Positions 1 through 9,275 of a stretch of DNA of 64,000 nucleotides are shown piece by piece. The stretch comes from Streptomyces sclerotialus (GTDB lineage Bacteria; Actinomycetota; Actinomycetes; Streptomycetales; Streptomycetaceae). The notes under the pieces were generated by a model. That model was not told the DNA's origin and did not search any database. It worked only from the letters and a program-made list of their open reading frames with translations. Position numbers and translations under genes: made by a program. The DNA lies in contig JODX01000026.1 in assembly GCA_000719105.1 (NCBI GenBank), forward strand, positions 13,830 to 77,829, read 5' to 3'. How positions within the stretch are numbered: the stretch's first letter is position 1; the number at the start of each line of letters is the position of its first letter.

Positions 1-219
1 GTACGTGCCGTTATCGAAAGAGTCGCCCGTCTTCATCAGCTTGCTGCCCGGCGGGAAGAAGGGCTCAACGATGTTTTTCCCGACATCGGACCCGCAGAGT
101 GTGTCAGGCAAGGCGTACTCGACCTTGGGCCGGGCTTCACTAGAGCAGGCCGAGAGGAGAAGTGCGGCTAGCGAAAGCGCTATGCAGCCGATAAAGCGGC
201 TAGGATGGTGGTCGGTCAT
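1..219 (-). CDS. Lipoprotein, N-terminal part only (runs off left edge)
   Basis: The first 73 codons of a minus-strand gene are visible; the rest lies outside the window. The start is a typical lipoprotein signal: a polar beginning, the hydrophobic run IGCIALSLAALLLSAC and a lipobox LSAC with the lipidated Cys at residue 25, so the product should sit on the outer face of the membrane. The mature start (ALPDTLCG) resembles ALPDRVCG in the lipoprotein at 1131-1694 and VPASVCGG in the anchored protein at 229-858, which suggests one family of exported cysteine-containing proteins. It lies 9 bases after the stop of the 229-858 gene and is probably co-transcribed with it. Function unknown. Confidence 0.7.
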   Translation of the reverse strand, partial: MTDHHPSRFIGCIALSLAALLLSACSSEARPKVEYALPDTLCGSDVGKNIVEPFFPPGSKLMKTGDSFDNGTY

Positions 220-228
220 GGTAGGCAA

Positions 229-858
229 TCAGTTCCTTCGGTTCTTTCCGAGTCCCTCGGATCCCTCGCACTTTAGAACGTCCTGAGCAACATGGCGAGC
301 TGCCGAGATGATCAAATCTCGGAAATCTGCCTTCCATGAGCTCTGCACGTCGTCCGGGTGGCGATAGTATGCCGCCTCGATCCTGACGAGTGAGCCAGGA
401 TCGTCTTCGGCAGGACAGGGGACAAATAGCGTGCCACCTGTATTACTAACGTCTCCCTTGGACTTCCCGATCGTCAAAGTGGATCGTCCGGGGGTCTTCG
501 CCGTCTCCTCAATTTGCGCTTCGGTGAACTCGCCTCCTGCATGCATGGTGTAGTTGATCCCGATATTCATGCCGGCGCCACGAAGGAAGCAGTGCCCGGT
601 ATTGAAGCCGCCACGGTTGAAGCTCTGATGCTTCTCTTCAAACTCTGACCCATGCTTGGGCAGCAAGGAAGATACCGGGCTCCCCGGGATCGATCCTCCG
701 CACACACTCGCGGGAACCGCGACAGCTGGCTCATTCGACGACTGGACGATCCACCACCCGAGGCCGGTTGCCGAGACCAAGCCAACCGCACCGACTGTCG
801 CCCAGATAACGAGGCGATGAGAACGCGACCGAAACGGTCTGCCGCTTGCGTTGTTCAT
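229..858 (-). CDS. Membrane-anchored exported protein with four cysteines
   Basis: A 209-residue protein. I chose ATG at 858 over GTG at 867 because GAGGTG lies six bases before the ATG. An arginine-rich start (RPFRSRSHR) precedes one hydrophobic segment at about residues 16-38, giving a signal anchor with the rest outside. The outer part has four Cys in the pattern C-G-G, C-F, V-P-C and final L-K-C, and ends in a helix (DLIISAARHVAQDVLKC). The same pattern is seen in the lipoprotein at 1131-1694 and twice in the 338-residue protein at 7729-8745. It lies downstream of the 1131-4381 module on the same strand after a 272-base gap. No enzyme motif is visible. Confidence 0.7.
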   Translation of the reverse strand: MNNASGRPFRSRSHRLVIWATVGAVGLVSATGLGWWIVQSSNEPAVAVPASVCGGSIPGSPVSSLLPKHGSEFEEKHQSFNRGGFNTGHCFLRGAGMNIGINYTMHAGGEFTEAQIEETAKTPGRSTLTIGKSKGDVSNTGGTLFVPCPAEDDPGSLVRIEAAYYRHPDDVQSSWKADFRDLIISAARHVAQDVLKCEGSEGLGKNRRN

Positions 859-1130
859 TGTGGACACCTCGACATTGGATGAAGGTAGCGTGAAGGGCGG
901 AAGAAGAACTCAGTTGTCGATGCCGTCGACATTGCTTCGTCCCCACTCAGCACACCGTGAAGCGGGCGCTGGCACGGACCCGAGCCCCGGTCGAGAGCGG
1001 CGTCGCCCACCGCAAGTCCTGGCGGCTCTCCCGTCACGCCCGCTGCAGCCCAAACCGCCTGACGTCAATGGCCAAAGCCGTAGTCAGACTGGAGCGGTAC
1101 AACTGAAGGCCCGGTGAGCGAAGCAAGTGG

Positions 1131-1694
1131 TCAGCAGCCCAGGGCGCGGGCAGCAGCTGTTAGGTATGAGGGCAGCAGGTTACGAAGTTCCTCCTGCCGA
1201 GTAGTCGCGTCATCCGGGTACGAGGCTTCAATCGTGATGGAGTACCGCTTAGTGTTCCGGCCGGCGGCATCTGTCGGATACCTGAGGCAATCTGTGACGC
1301 CGACAATCCGGGAATCCCAGACCATAACCGAATTATCAGCGTTCGTTTTTCCGAAGTCGTCAGTGGGAATGTTGAGATAGTTCGAGGCTATGTCCTGCAC
1401 TCCCACCGCATCCGGATATCGCTGGCCGGTAATTTCTACCGCGGTCTTGTCATCGATCAGCACTGCGCATCGTTGCGTGTCGTCTGGGCCGGTAAGCGAC
1501 TCGCCCGTATCGATGGACTTGCCGGGCTGTAGAAGAGGCTGCACGAGTTCGGGCGCGACGGATATGCCGCAGACCCTGTCGGGCAGGGCATACTCTCGTG
1601 TCTTTTCGTCTGCACTGCAGGACGCCACGAGTGCGGCAGAGATTACTGCCAGCAGACCGAACGCTGCCGACGCGCTCCTTCGGTACTCAGCCAT
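1131..1694 (-). CDS. Lipoprotein of the four-cysteine family
   Basis: A 187-residue protein whose ATG overlaps the last codons of the large gene at 1687-3954 by eight bases, so the two are probably translationally coupled. Residues 1-26 are a lipoprotein signal with lipobox VASC (lipidated Cys 26). The mature part has four further Cys: in RVCG, QRCAV, VTDCL and the C-terminal ALGC, which follows a helix (LLPSYLTAAARALGC) like those of the 209- and 338-residue proteins. It is the exported partner of the ~755-residue protein, as the 338-residue protein is of the ~750-residue one in the divergent copy of the module. No catalytic motif seen; function unknown. Confidence 0.75.
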   Translation of the reverse strand: MAEYRRSASAAFGLLAVISAALVASCSADEKTREYALPDRVCGISVAPELVQPLLQPGKSIDTGESLTGPDDTQRCAVLIDDKTAVEITGQRYPDAVGVQDIASNYLNIPTDDFGKTNADNSVMVWDSRIVGVTDCLRYPTDAAGRNTKRYSITIEASYPDDATTRQEELRNLLPSYLTAAARALGC

Positions 1695-3954
1695 GCCGCG
1701 AGTCCTCCCACTGAGATCCTTCGGAGTGGCTTGTTCCAGCTTGGGAAATAGCTGCTTTCCGGAGGTCCCCGATCGTGTCTTGATTGAGTCGGCTGTCCGC
1801 TGTCGCCCGGTCGACGGCTGCCGCAGCCGCGTCCTGAGTGGTCTCTCGGCCTTCGGTGTACTCGAGTCCAGCCTCGTACCGCGCTTCGGTGGTGGTGTCC
1901 CGCCGCATGCTCTCCATGACGCTGCTCTGAATGTCCTCAACGGCCCAGCCTGTGACGGCACCGACACCCGGAACTCTGATGGCTTCTGTCGCCAAGCCGA
2001 CGCCGCGGCCCACCCACTTGTTGGCGGTCTCGGCCGACTCGTTGAACTCCGCGTCGCTGGCTCGGTGTGTGTCGAAAACCGCGTCTGCGCGAGCCTCACT
2101 CATGATTCCCGCCACGATTGAACCGGGCGCTACGGCCTGTTTGACGCGCTCGGTGTCGTCGACGGTGGAATCCGAGTCGCCGTTTATCACATCGTTCACC
2201 ATGACGCTGGTGTATGCCTGTTGGGATCCCGTGATTGCGGCATACGCGTCCGGGTCTTGGCCGACAGCGGCGAGGAAAGGTTCAGTGGTAGCAGCCCGCA
2301 ACTCGGCCGAGGCGCCGGATACGGGTAGATCATCATGCCCAGAGATAGCTCGCTGGACATCCCCCATGTATTCGGCGGCTATGTTGCCGAGACTGTCTCG
2401 AGTGGCCTCATAAGGTGCGCCGTCCTTGCCGTTGAGGAGTGCAGGGCCGTCCTGGCCGCCGAACTTGTCCACGATCTGGCGGGCCAGACTCGCCTGCTCC
2501 TCCGTGTGCAGCACGGAGTCGGCATCGGGGCCGGCGCCGGCAGGGCGCCCGGTGGTGGCGGCCTCGAGGGCGTGACCGAGGGCGTCGGGGAAGTAGTTCG
2601 CCGACTTGCCCACCGCGTCGGGGTGGTGGCCGGTGATGTCGGGGAAGTACTCGTAGTCCTTGTCGACGAGGTAGTCCAGGTAGCTGGAGGAACCGTCGAT
2701 GTCGGAGAGGGTGCCCTTGTGGGTGCCGTCCTCGGCGTACTTCTGCATGGGTGGGGTGAAGTAGTCGGTGGCGGCTTCGGGGCTGTGGCCGAGGGCTTCG
2801 AGGACGCTGTTCATGGGGTCGTAGCCGGAGCCGTTCTTGCCGGACGGGTTGAAGCCGTACTCGGGGTCGCCCATGGTCGACTTCGTGTTGGCGAAGAAGG
2901 ACGGGTCGTCGGCGTGGAGCTGGGTGATGTGTTCCGCGACGGGGGTCAGGAACTCGGTGTCGTAGTTGCCGTAGCGGAGGATGCCGCCGAGCAGCTGGTA
3001 GCCGTAGGGGCCCTCGGTCATGGAGTTCTCGTACAACTCGATGTGCTGGGTGCCGAGCTTGCGCAGGTCTGAGGTCCACTCCTTGGACAGGTGCGGCTTG
3101 TTGTCCGGGTCGGTGGCGGTGGCCAGCGTGTTGCCCATGTTGCGCTGCATCTGCTGGAGCAGGGCCTTGCGCTCGTCGCTCGCGTCGGAGGTCTGCAGGG
3201 CCAGCTGGCCGTACAGCTGGAGGGAGCCCTCCTGGCCGAGCTGCTGGTAGAAGCGGGTGGCGAAGACCGGGTCGCTCTGGTTGGCCTTCATCAGCTGGTT
3301 GAGCTGGGTGAGCTCCGTGTCGGTGAGCTTGGCCCCCTTCTTCATCAGCTCGGCCGCGCGCGTGGCGTCGGCGTCGTCGAGGGAGGTGACCACCTTGGAG
3401 TTGAAGTCGCTCTTGCTGGAGCCGAGGTCGCGGCGCAGGGCCCAGCACGCGCTTTCGTCGGCGTCGGCGGCGCGCTGCAGGACACGTTCGATACGGCGGA
3501 CCAGGGCGTCGCAGGCGTCCTGCTGCTCGCGGATGGCGGCCTGGCCGTCGGGGTCGTGGCGGGCGCCGGTGTCCTGGGAGAGGTCGTAGCGCCCGGTGAC
3601 CCTGCCGGTCGCGCTGACATGGAGGCCCTGTTCCTTGGCCTCGACGTCGGCGAGGTGGTGCAGGTCTTCCTTGGCTTTCTGCAGTTCGGTGTGCAAAGAG
3701 GTGAGAACGCCGGCGATGCCGTGCGCCTGCTTCTGGGCGCTTTCGAACTGCTTCTGAGCGGCGGCTACGTCGTTGTCCGCCTTGGCCGCCGTCAGCACCG
3801 GCTGGGTCCAGCCGGCCTGCTTGAAGGGGCGGGCGACCTGGTCACCGTACGAGGTGTGCAGGCCCTTGAACTTGGTGGCGGTCTCCTCCCAGCGGTCGGC
3901 GGCCGCTTTGAGGTTGCTGAGGTTGAGGTGGTAGAGCTGCTCGTACGTCGGCAT
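1687..3954 (-). CDS. Large WXG-like protein, module A (about 755 residues)
   Basis: A 755-residue paralogue of the protein at 5477-7729, divergently arranged. The N-terminal ~130 residues are a predicted helical hairpin region with Trp residues (DRWEETATKF, FKQAGWTQP), like the WXG100-type heads of type VII substrates; charged helices follow (residues ~100-150). The middle part has segments typical of this family (ESPYG/EGPYGYQLLGG, DPMNSVLEALGHSPEA). Near the C-terminus is a glycine/alanine-rich segment (WVGRGVGLATEAI). No signal peptide. ATG at 3954 gives the same length as the paralogue; the ribosome site there is weak (GGGGA about 13 bases upstream). I believe streptomycete databases call such proteins DUF6571, but this is from memory. 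Probable type VII-associated or exported protein; no toxin motif seen. Confidence 0.75.
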   Translation of the reverse strand: MPTYEQLYHLNLSNLKAAADRWEETATKFKGLHTSYGDQVARPFKQAGWTQPVLTAAKADNDVAAAQKQFESAQKQAHGIAGVLTSLHTELQKAKEDLHHLADVEAKEQGLHVSATGRVTGRYDLSQDTGARHDPDGQAAIREQQDACDALVRRIERVLQRAADADESACWALRRDLGSSKSDFNSKVVTSLDDADATRAAELMKKGAKLTDTELTQLNQLMKANQSDPVFATRFYQQLGQEGSLQLYGQLALQTSDASDERKALLQQMQRNMGNTLATATDPDNKPHLSKEWTSDLRKLGTQHIELYENSMTEGPYGYQLLGGILRYGNYDTEFLTPVAEHITQLHADDPSFFANTKSTMGDPEYGFNPSGKNGSGYDPMNSVLEALGHSPEAATDYFTPPMQKYAEDGTHKGTLSDIDGSSSYLDYLVDKDYEYFPDITGHHPDAVGKSANYFPDALGHALEAATTGRPAGAGPDADSVLHTEEQASLARQIVDKFGGQDGPALLNGKDGAPYEATRDSLGNIAAEYMGDVQRAISGHDDLPVSGASAELRAATTEPFLAAVGQDPDAYAAITGSQQAYTSVMVNDVINGDSDSTVDDTERVKQAVAPGSIVAGIMSEARADAVFDTHRASDAEFNESAETANKWVGRGVGLATEAIRVPGVGAVTGWAVEDIQSSVMESMRRDTTTEARYEAGLEYTEGRETTQDAAAAAVDRATADSRLNQDTIGDLRKAAISQAGTSHSEGSQWEDSRHG

Positions 3955-4042
3955 GAGCTTGGTGATGTCCCCGTTGAGTCGTGCGTGCGTCTTTGAGTCG
4001 TGCGTGCGCCTCGTCGGCTGTGGTTGTGGCTGTCGGGCCTGA

Positions 4043-4381
4043 TCAGCCGAAGGGCGAAGGCTCGCTCGACAAGGAACGCATGGTCTGCGTGTTCGTGGCT
4101 TCGGTGCGCTGATACAGCATTCCCGAACCACCGCACTGCCGGGACAGGTTGCCGCAGTCGGTCGCGAGCGCGGACACCTGGCTCGACCAGGTCTCCGCCA
4201 GGTTGGTCAGGGCGCTGCCCAGCCCGCCGTCCCAGTTGCCGCTGCCGAAGTCACGGGATGCCGAGCGCGACTCGTCAACGGGATGAGCGCGGGCGGTTCG
4301 CGTCTGCCCCGCCATCTCCTGCGCCCCGTTGCCCGCCCGGTTGAGCGCTGCTGGATCCTCGATTTCCGTCCCGGATGACAC
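4043..4381 (-). CDS. Small WXG100-like protein with -SPFG tail, module A
   Basis: A 112-residue protein starting at GTG, with GGGGGA six bases upstream. The second half is helical with a Trp (LAETWSSQVSALATDC), then YQRTE, which fits the YxxxD/E type VII export signal, and the chain ends SPFG. It aligns with the 145-residue protein at 4934-5371 over W..QV, YxRTE and the PFG end, so the two are paralogues heading divergent modules. The true WXG turn is not exact. It precedes the ~755-residue gene by 88 bases. Likely the small secreted partner of that protein. Confidence 0.7.
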   Translation of the reverse strand: MSSGTEIEDPAALNRAGNGAQEMAGQTRTARAHPVDESRSASRDFGSGNWDGGLGSALTNLAETWSSQVSALATDCGNLSRQCGGSGMLYQRTEATNTQTMRSLSSEPSPFG

Positions 4382-4933
4382 GTCTTATCCCCCATGTCTG
4401 ATATCGCCGTGATTGAAGTGCAGGCTTTCGATTTGCGACGCGAGCACGTCAACAGTAAGTGAGTGTAGGGATCACCTGAGTGATGCGCTGGCTTCTCGGG
4501 TTGTATATGGCTTTCGTTCCCCCTGGTCGCTCGCGCCACAGACCCGATCGACTGAGTGTCGGGGGAAAAGCAGCCGAAACGACTGGCGTGTGGGGTATGC
4601 GAGCGTCGCCGTATCGGGTCCCGGGTAGCGAAGCCTGGGATACGCAGGAAGATGAAAGCGGGCGCACAGGTAACCACATGGCAGCGTGCCGTCATGTCGG
4701 CAGGTCGCTACGGCCTGCCACTCGTCTGTTGGCTGCGACTGCTGAGTGGTGGGTCGCCCGAGTTGGGATCCGGTATCTTCGGCCTCTGATTGGCATGTTC
4801 TTGCTCATGGTCGAGCGTGGTGCTCGGCCGGCAGGAGCACCACCACGTCATGCGGGCGGAACGAACAGACCCGTGGGATTGGGTGCGAGGGGACATACCG
4901 ATCCATTGTTCGTAACGGGGATGGGGGAAAGGG
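4382..4933. promoter_or_regulatory. Divergent intergenic region between modules A and B
   Basis: A 552-base gap between two divergently transcribed paralogous modules. No convincing coding frame is seen. It must hold the promoters of both modules, but I cannot point to a clear -35/-10 pair. Strong ribosome sites sit at both ends (GGGGGA on minus, GGGGGAAAGGG on plus). Confidence 0.4.
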
Positions 4934-5371
4934 ATGAGCACTCCCTTCGATGCGCCACAGCACAGCGGAACCGTCGGCATGCGGCTGAACTCCGTACCCG
5001 CGGAGGGCGGGGGCGGAGGTGGCGCCGGCGGGACGACGAACGTCGACACCCAGCATCTGGACAAGGCGGCCAACGCCCTGGTCGAACTGCGTGGTGACAC
5101 GGAGAACGCCGACAACAAGGCCGACGAGGACACCATGAGTGCCGTCAAGGGGTTGAACAAGCACACCGCCGGGGGCATGGCCGAGGGCGGCTCGTGGGCC
5201 ACGGCGGGCGCGCTGATGACCATGGATGTCCGGTGGGGCGAGCAGGTCATGAATCTGAAGCGCATGCTGCAGGACATCAGCGACAAGCTGCACACCACCT
5301 CCGGCCACTACACGCGTACCGAGCAGCAGGAGAAGGACCGGCAGAACGCGATCCGCACTCCCTTCGGGTGA
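4934..5371 (+). CDS. Small WXG100-like protein with -TPFG tail, module B
   Basis: A 145-residue protein with a strong ribosome site (GGGGGAAAGGG) right before ATG. The N-terminal ~35 residues are glycine-rich and flexible. Residues ~37-135 form two predicted helices joined near a Trp-Gly turn (DVRWGEQVMNLKRML), the WXG100 plan. YTRTE near the C-terminus fits the YxxxD/E type VII signal and the chain ends RTPFG. It is the paralogue of the 112-residue protein on the other side of the divergent gap. It sits 105 bases before the 750-residue gene and is likely its secreted partner. Confidence 0.75.
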   Translation: MSTPFDAPQHSGTVGMRLNSVPAEGGGGGGAGGTTNVDTQHLDKAANALVELRGDTENADNKADEDTMSAVKGLNKHTAGGMAEGGSWATAGALMTMDVRWGEQVMNLKRMLQDISDKLHTTSGHYTRTEQQEKDRQNAIRTPFG

Positions 5372-5476
5372 GTCGGTCCCGGGCGGAGCGCTGCCCGGGA
5401 CCACGCCGCAAGCCGGAACGGAAACCTGTATCGATTCGCGCGTGGCCTTCATGCGTGGTTTTAGGAGCTGTTGCAC

Positions 5477-7729
5477 GTGGTGTCCATCCCTTACCTCGAC
5501 AAGGCCGACCTCGGCCCGCTGGCCGACGCCGCCGCTTCGTGGAGCGCGCTGACGAACAAGTACGAGGCTCTGCAGAGCGAGTTCGAGCAGCGCGTCATCA
5601 ACCACCTCAAGGGCCACTGGGAGGGTGACGCGGCCGACGCGGCGTTCGCCACCATGGCCAAGGCCCGTACGGAGTACGAGAACGCCGCCACCGAGGCGGG
5701 CCGTATCGGCAAGCTGCTGCGGGATGCGCACACCGAGTTCGGCAAGTCCCAGAAGCAGCTGCAGGCCCTCCTCGACGAGGCGCGCAAGGACAAGTTCCAC
5801 GTGTCCGAGGACGGGAAGGTCGAGGACGTCGACTCGCGCTGGGACAGCCCCACCGCCTCCGCCGCTCCGGGCTTCGCGACCGAGCGCAAGGAGAAGCTGG
5901 ACTCGATCGTGTCCCGTCTGACGCGGGTGCTCGAGCAGGCCACCGCCGCCGACGAGGCGGCCAGTGCGGCTCTGCAGCGTGACGCCAACGGCGGCGACAA
6001 CAAGACCTTCAACACCAGCGTCTACACCAGCCTCGACGCCATCGAGGCCGACCAGGCGTCCGCGCTGATGAAGAAGGACGGGCGCCTCACCGACGCCGAG
6101 ACCAAAAAGCTCAGCCTGCTCCTCTCCGCCAACAAGAACGACCCGGAGTTCTCACGCGCGTTCGTGACGAAGACCGGCGCGGAGGACATGTTGGGCAAGT
6201 ACAACGAGCTGGTGAGCCCGCCGGCGGGGACCCAGCTCTCCAAGGACGAACTGGCTCAGCTGAAGAAGCTCAAGCGGGACCTGGGCACCACCATCGGTAC
6301 GGCCACCACGTCGGATGATCACCGCAAGGGCGGTCCCGACCCGGCGATCACCAAGTTCCAGGACGACCTGCTCAAGGCGGGACAGCACAACTTCAACGCC
6401 AACCCCACCGAGTCCCCCTACGGGCTCACCGGCTACCAGCTGACCAGCAGCCTGATGAGCGAGGGCAAGTGGGACACCGGCTTCCTCCAGGAGTACGGCG
6501 GCGCCCTCATCAGTGCGGAGAAGGCCGGCGGTCAGAACCCCGATGCCTACTGGGGTGGCGGCACTACGCGCTTCCTGGGCTCGACCAACATCGGCGCGCT
6601 CGACCCGATGACCGGCTTCATGGACGCGCTGGGTCACAACCCGGAGGCCTCTACCGAGTTCTTCTCCTCGGACACCAAGGTCAACGGCGAAAAGGTCGAT
6701 CACCTCGATTACCTGCTGGAGGACCGGCACTGGCCGGACGGCGGCGCGTGGACCGGCGACTCCAAGGAGCCCAGCGGTTACAACAACCTGGGCCACGCGC
6801 TGGAGTCGGCGGTCACGGGGCACGCGTACGACAAGAGCCCGTCGGCGGACACCCCGGCCCACAACGAGAAGCAGGCCGCGCTCATGTCGGAGATCGTCGG
6901 CAAGGTCTCCAAGGACGACGGGCTGGCCCATGACGGGATGCAGGACAGTCTGGGGCGGATGGCCGGGGAGTACATGCCGGACATCCACCGGACCCTGTCG
7001 ATGGACCAGACCGACAACGCGGACGAGCTCTACCCGGTCTCGGGCACGGTGGCCGACTTCAACACCGACGAAGAACAAGACAATGCCGAGCAGAACGTCT
7101 CGCGTTTCCTCATGACCGTCGGCAAGGACCCGGACGGCTACGCGGCCATCTCCTTGGGTGAGACCGCGTACACGTCCAACCTCATCGACTACCACGTGCA
7201 GAACCCCAACGCCTTCCGAGGTTCCACGGACACAGCGCTGGGGGAGATCGCCAAGTCCTCTGGGGAGGTCCAGGGGAGCATCGCGATCGGCAGGCGCGAG
7301 TCGGACATCGGCGACGCCGTAGAGGCCGACAAGGCGTACAACGAGGCCATGGGACGGGCCGGCAGCTACGCGGCAGGCATCGTGGGCACCGGCATCGGGG
7401 TCGGCACCTCCTTCATCGCCACCCCGGCCGTCGGAGCCGGGGTCGGGGGCGCCGCCACCACGATCACGGGTGATCTCATCAATCAGATCGTCAAGGGAGC
7501 CGAACAGGACACCAAGGGGAACGCGGTGTACTCCAGCGGTAAGGACTGGGAGGAAGCCAAGTACTCCACCGCGGCGGTTGTCCAGGATGCCTACCGGAAC
7601 GCCGCCGAAGCGCAGGGTGTGGACAACACCGCCGACTACGACAACATCTTGGCCAACGCGGTCGAGACCGGCTTCTTCGCGGCAGACAGCAATTTGGACG
7701 GTTACGGCCAGGACAAGAGGGCGGACTGA
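5477..7729 (+). CDS. Large WXG-like protein, module B (about 750 residues)
   Basis: A 750-residue paralogue of the protein at 1687-3954. I place the start at GTG 5477, nine bases after AGGAG; TTG 5471 and GTG 5480 are alternatives. Residues ~1-100 form a helical WXG-like head (VINHLKGHWEGDAADAAF contains HWEGDAA, a WXG-type turn), followed by charged helices. The middle repeats family features of the paralogue (ESPYGLTGYQ, DPMTGFMDALGHNPEA). Around residues 625-675 there is a glycine/alanine-rich hydrophobic stretch (GIVGTGIGVGTSFIATPAVG) that could insert in a membrane. The stop overlaps the next ATG (TGATG). No nuclease, deaminase or other toxin motif is recognisable. Confidence 0.75.
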   Translation: MVSIPYLDKADLGPLADAAASWSALTNKYEALQSEFEQRVINHLKGHWEGDAADAAFATMAKARTEYENAATEAGRIGKLLRDAHTEFGKSQKQLQALLDEARKDKFHVSEDGKVEDVDSRWDSPTASAAPGFATERKEKLDSIVSRLTRVLEQATAADEAASAALQRDANGGDNKTFNTSVYTSLDAIEADQASALMKKDGRLTDAETKKLSLLLSANKNDPEFSRAFVTKTGAEDMLGKYNELVSPPAGTQLSKDELAQLKKLKRDLGTTIGTATTSDDHRKGGPDPAITKFQDDLLKAGQHNFNANPTESPYGLTGYQLTSSLMSEGKWDTGFLQEYGGALISAEKAGGQNPDAYWGGGTTRFLGSTNIGALDPMTGFMDALGHNPEASTEFFSSDTKVNGEKVDHLDYLLEDRHWPDGGAWTGDSKEPSGYNNLGHALESAVTGHAYDKSPSADTPAHNEKQAALMSEIVGKVSKDDGLAHDGMQDSLGRMAGEYMPDIHRTLSMDQTDNADELYPVSGTVADFNTDEEQDNAEQNVSRFLMTVGKDPDGYAAISLGETAYTSNLIDYHVQNPNAFRGSTDTALGEIAKSSGEVQGSIAIGRRESDIGDAVEADKAYNEAMGRAGSYAAGIVGTGIGVGTSFIATPAVGAGVGGAATTITGDLINQIVKGAEQDTKGNAVYSSGKDWEEAKYSTAAVVQDAYRNAAEAQGVDNTADYDNILANAVETGFFAADSNLDGYGQDKRAD

Positions 7730-8745
7730 TGAACCTGAAGCGCCGACTGATCGGCTGCGCGGTGGCACTCGCCGTCCTGGGGGCCGCGGGCTACGGTTTC
7801 TGGGGCCAGTACCCGGCCGCCAAGGTCGAGCGAGCATGCGGTGGGATGCTTCCGGTCGACCCGGTACTGAATCTCACGGGGAAGTCGCGGTGGTCTCCCC
7901 TGGGCATCCACTACGAGGTTTTCAGCGGGCAGTCGAACAGGTCATTCGGTGCGGCGGACGAGCCGGCGACCAGATGCGAGTTCGACGGCGCCAACATCAC
8001 CATCGAACCCTCGGACCGCGCCCGTACCAGTTTCGCCACATACACGAAGGACTCGAAGTTTCCTCTTCCGCTGAACGCGGGATGGCAGGGCTTCATGCTC
8101 CCCGGGGATGAGGGCGCCAGCGCGACGCTACTCCTCAACTGCCGGAACTGGAGTGAGACGGAGGGCAGCGGCATTCTTGTGAGCGCCGGAGCTTCCTACG
8201 ACTACGAGGCTCCGGAAAAGGCGCGGCTTGATCTCGCCCGACTCCTCACCGGGGCCGCACAGCGGGCCGCGGACAAGTCCGGCTGCGAGACCGACCTGGG
8301 TAGCGGGGATGATCTGACCGATCCCGGCACCGGCACGAAGTCCGTTCCGGCCGACAAGGCCTCGGGTACCTGCGAGGGGATGACCTCGGCGTCCACGGTG
8401 CGGGAGACCGCCGCGGGGACGTCGCCGATCGAGAAGTGCGGGCTCACCGGCGGTCTACGGTTGCTCGCCCACTACGGCCCGTACAGCGATGCCCGCCAGG
8501 CGATCGCGGACGGTAAGTACGCCGGTCACAAGACTCCCTCGGGCATCGATCGCTCCACTGCCTGGACGACAGCCACCTGCAAGGGCGCACTCGGACTCGG
8601 CTACTACCACGCCTCCGTGTCCAGGGACAGCGACCGCGACCTCAAGAAGGATCCCCTCACCAAGGCCGAACGCGCAGACCTCGCCCACTTCGCCGAACGG
8701 TCCGCCGCCCGCCACGGCTGCGACACGCCGGCAGCGCTGTCCTAG
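7729..8745 (+). CDS. Membrane-anchored protein with two four-cysteine domains
   Basis: A 338-residue protein whose ATG overlaps the stop of the 750-residue gene by one base. Residues ~1-28 (MNLKRRLIGCAVALAVLG and following) form a signal anchor. The outer part has two related halves: the first runs from ACGG through TRCEF and LLLNC to a helix ending KSGC; the second runs from GTCEG through EKCGL and ATCKG to a helix ending RHGC. Each half matches the four-Cys pattern of the proteins at 229-858 and 1131-1694, so this looks like an internal duplication. It occupies the same place in module B as the lipoprotein in module A. Likely an extracytoplasmic partner of the large protein; function unknown. 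Confidence 0.75.
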   Translation: MNLKRRLIGCAVALAVLGAAGYGFWGQYPAAKVERACGGMLPVDPVLNLTGKSRWSPLGIHYEVFSGQSNRSFGAADEPATRCEFDGANITIEPSDRARTSFATYTKDSKFPLPLNAGWQGFMLPGDEGASATLLLNCRNWSETEGSGILVSAGASYDYEAPEKARLDLARLLTGAAQRAADKSGCETDLGSGDDLTDPGTGTKSVPADKASGTCEGMTSASTVRETAAGTSPIEKCGLTGGLRLLAHYGPYSDARQAIADGKYAGHKTPSGIDRSTAWTTATCKGALGLGYYHASVSRDSDRDLKKDPLTKAERADLAHFAERSAARHGCDTPAALS

Positions 8746-9275
8746 CTCGCCAGGATCGGTAGGGGGGAAGAGGCGGGACCCGCTCGGTCGTGTCCCGTCT
8801 GACGTTCGAGGTCGACATCAGGAGCACTACCTTCCCGCTCGGTCGAGTAACCGAAGGCGGAAGCTCCCTCCTGCCGAAGTCACGAGTTCCATATCCCGAT
8901 CCCCTGCCCGGTGTGGAGTGCCAACGTCGGCGACCTGTTCTGGGCGGCCGGGCGGCCGGGCGGCGAAATGGCAATGGCGGACCTTGCGCGGTGAGGCGCG
9001 AGAAGGTGTCTGACGTGCGGTTTTCGTGAAGGCTGCGTGATGTTGTTGAGGGTCGCGCGCCTCCGTGCGAGGCCGACGTGAGGACGGGTGTCGGCCTCGA
9101 TCGCCCAGTTGTAAGGTAGCGACGATCTTGTTGACACGTGTCGACCGTGGGTTGCATCGAGCCGAGATCGGATCCGGCGTGGTGCGGCGGTGGGGGAAGC
9201 GCACTTGCGCGGCCTCGACTCTTCGTCCTCGCGCTCCGGGACGTGCTGTCGTAGCCGTACAGAAAGAAAGAGTTC
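8746..9275. other. Intergenic region between modules B and C
   Basis: A 530-base gap with no convincing gene on either strand. It contains a short GGGCGGCC iteration near 8941-8963. A promoter for the 9276 module is expected here, but no clear consensus was seen. Confidence 0.4.
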
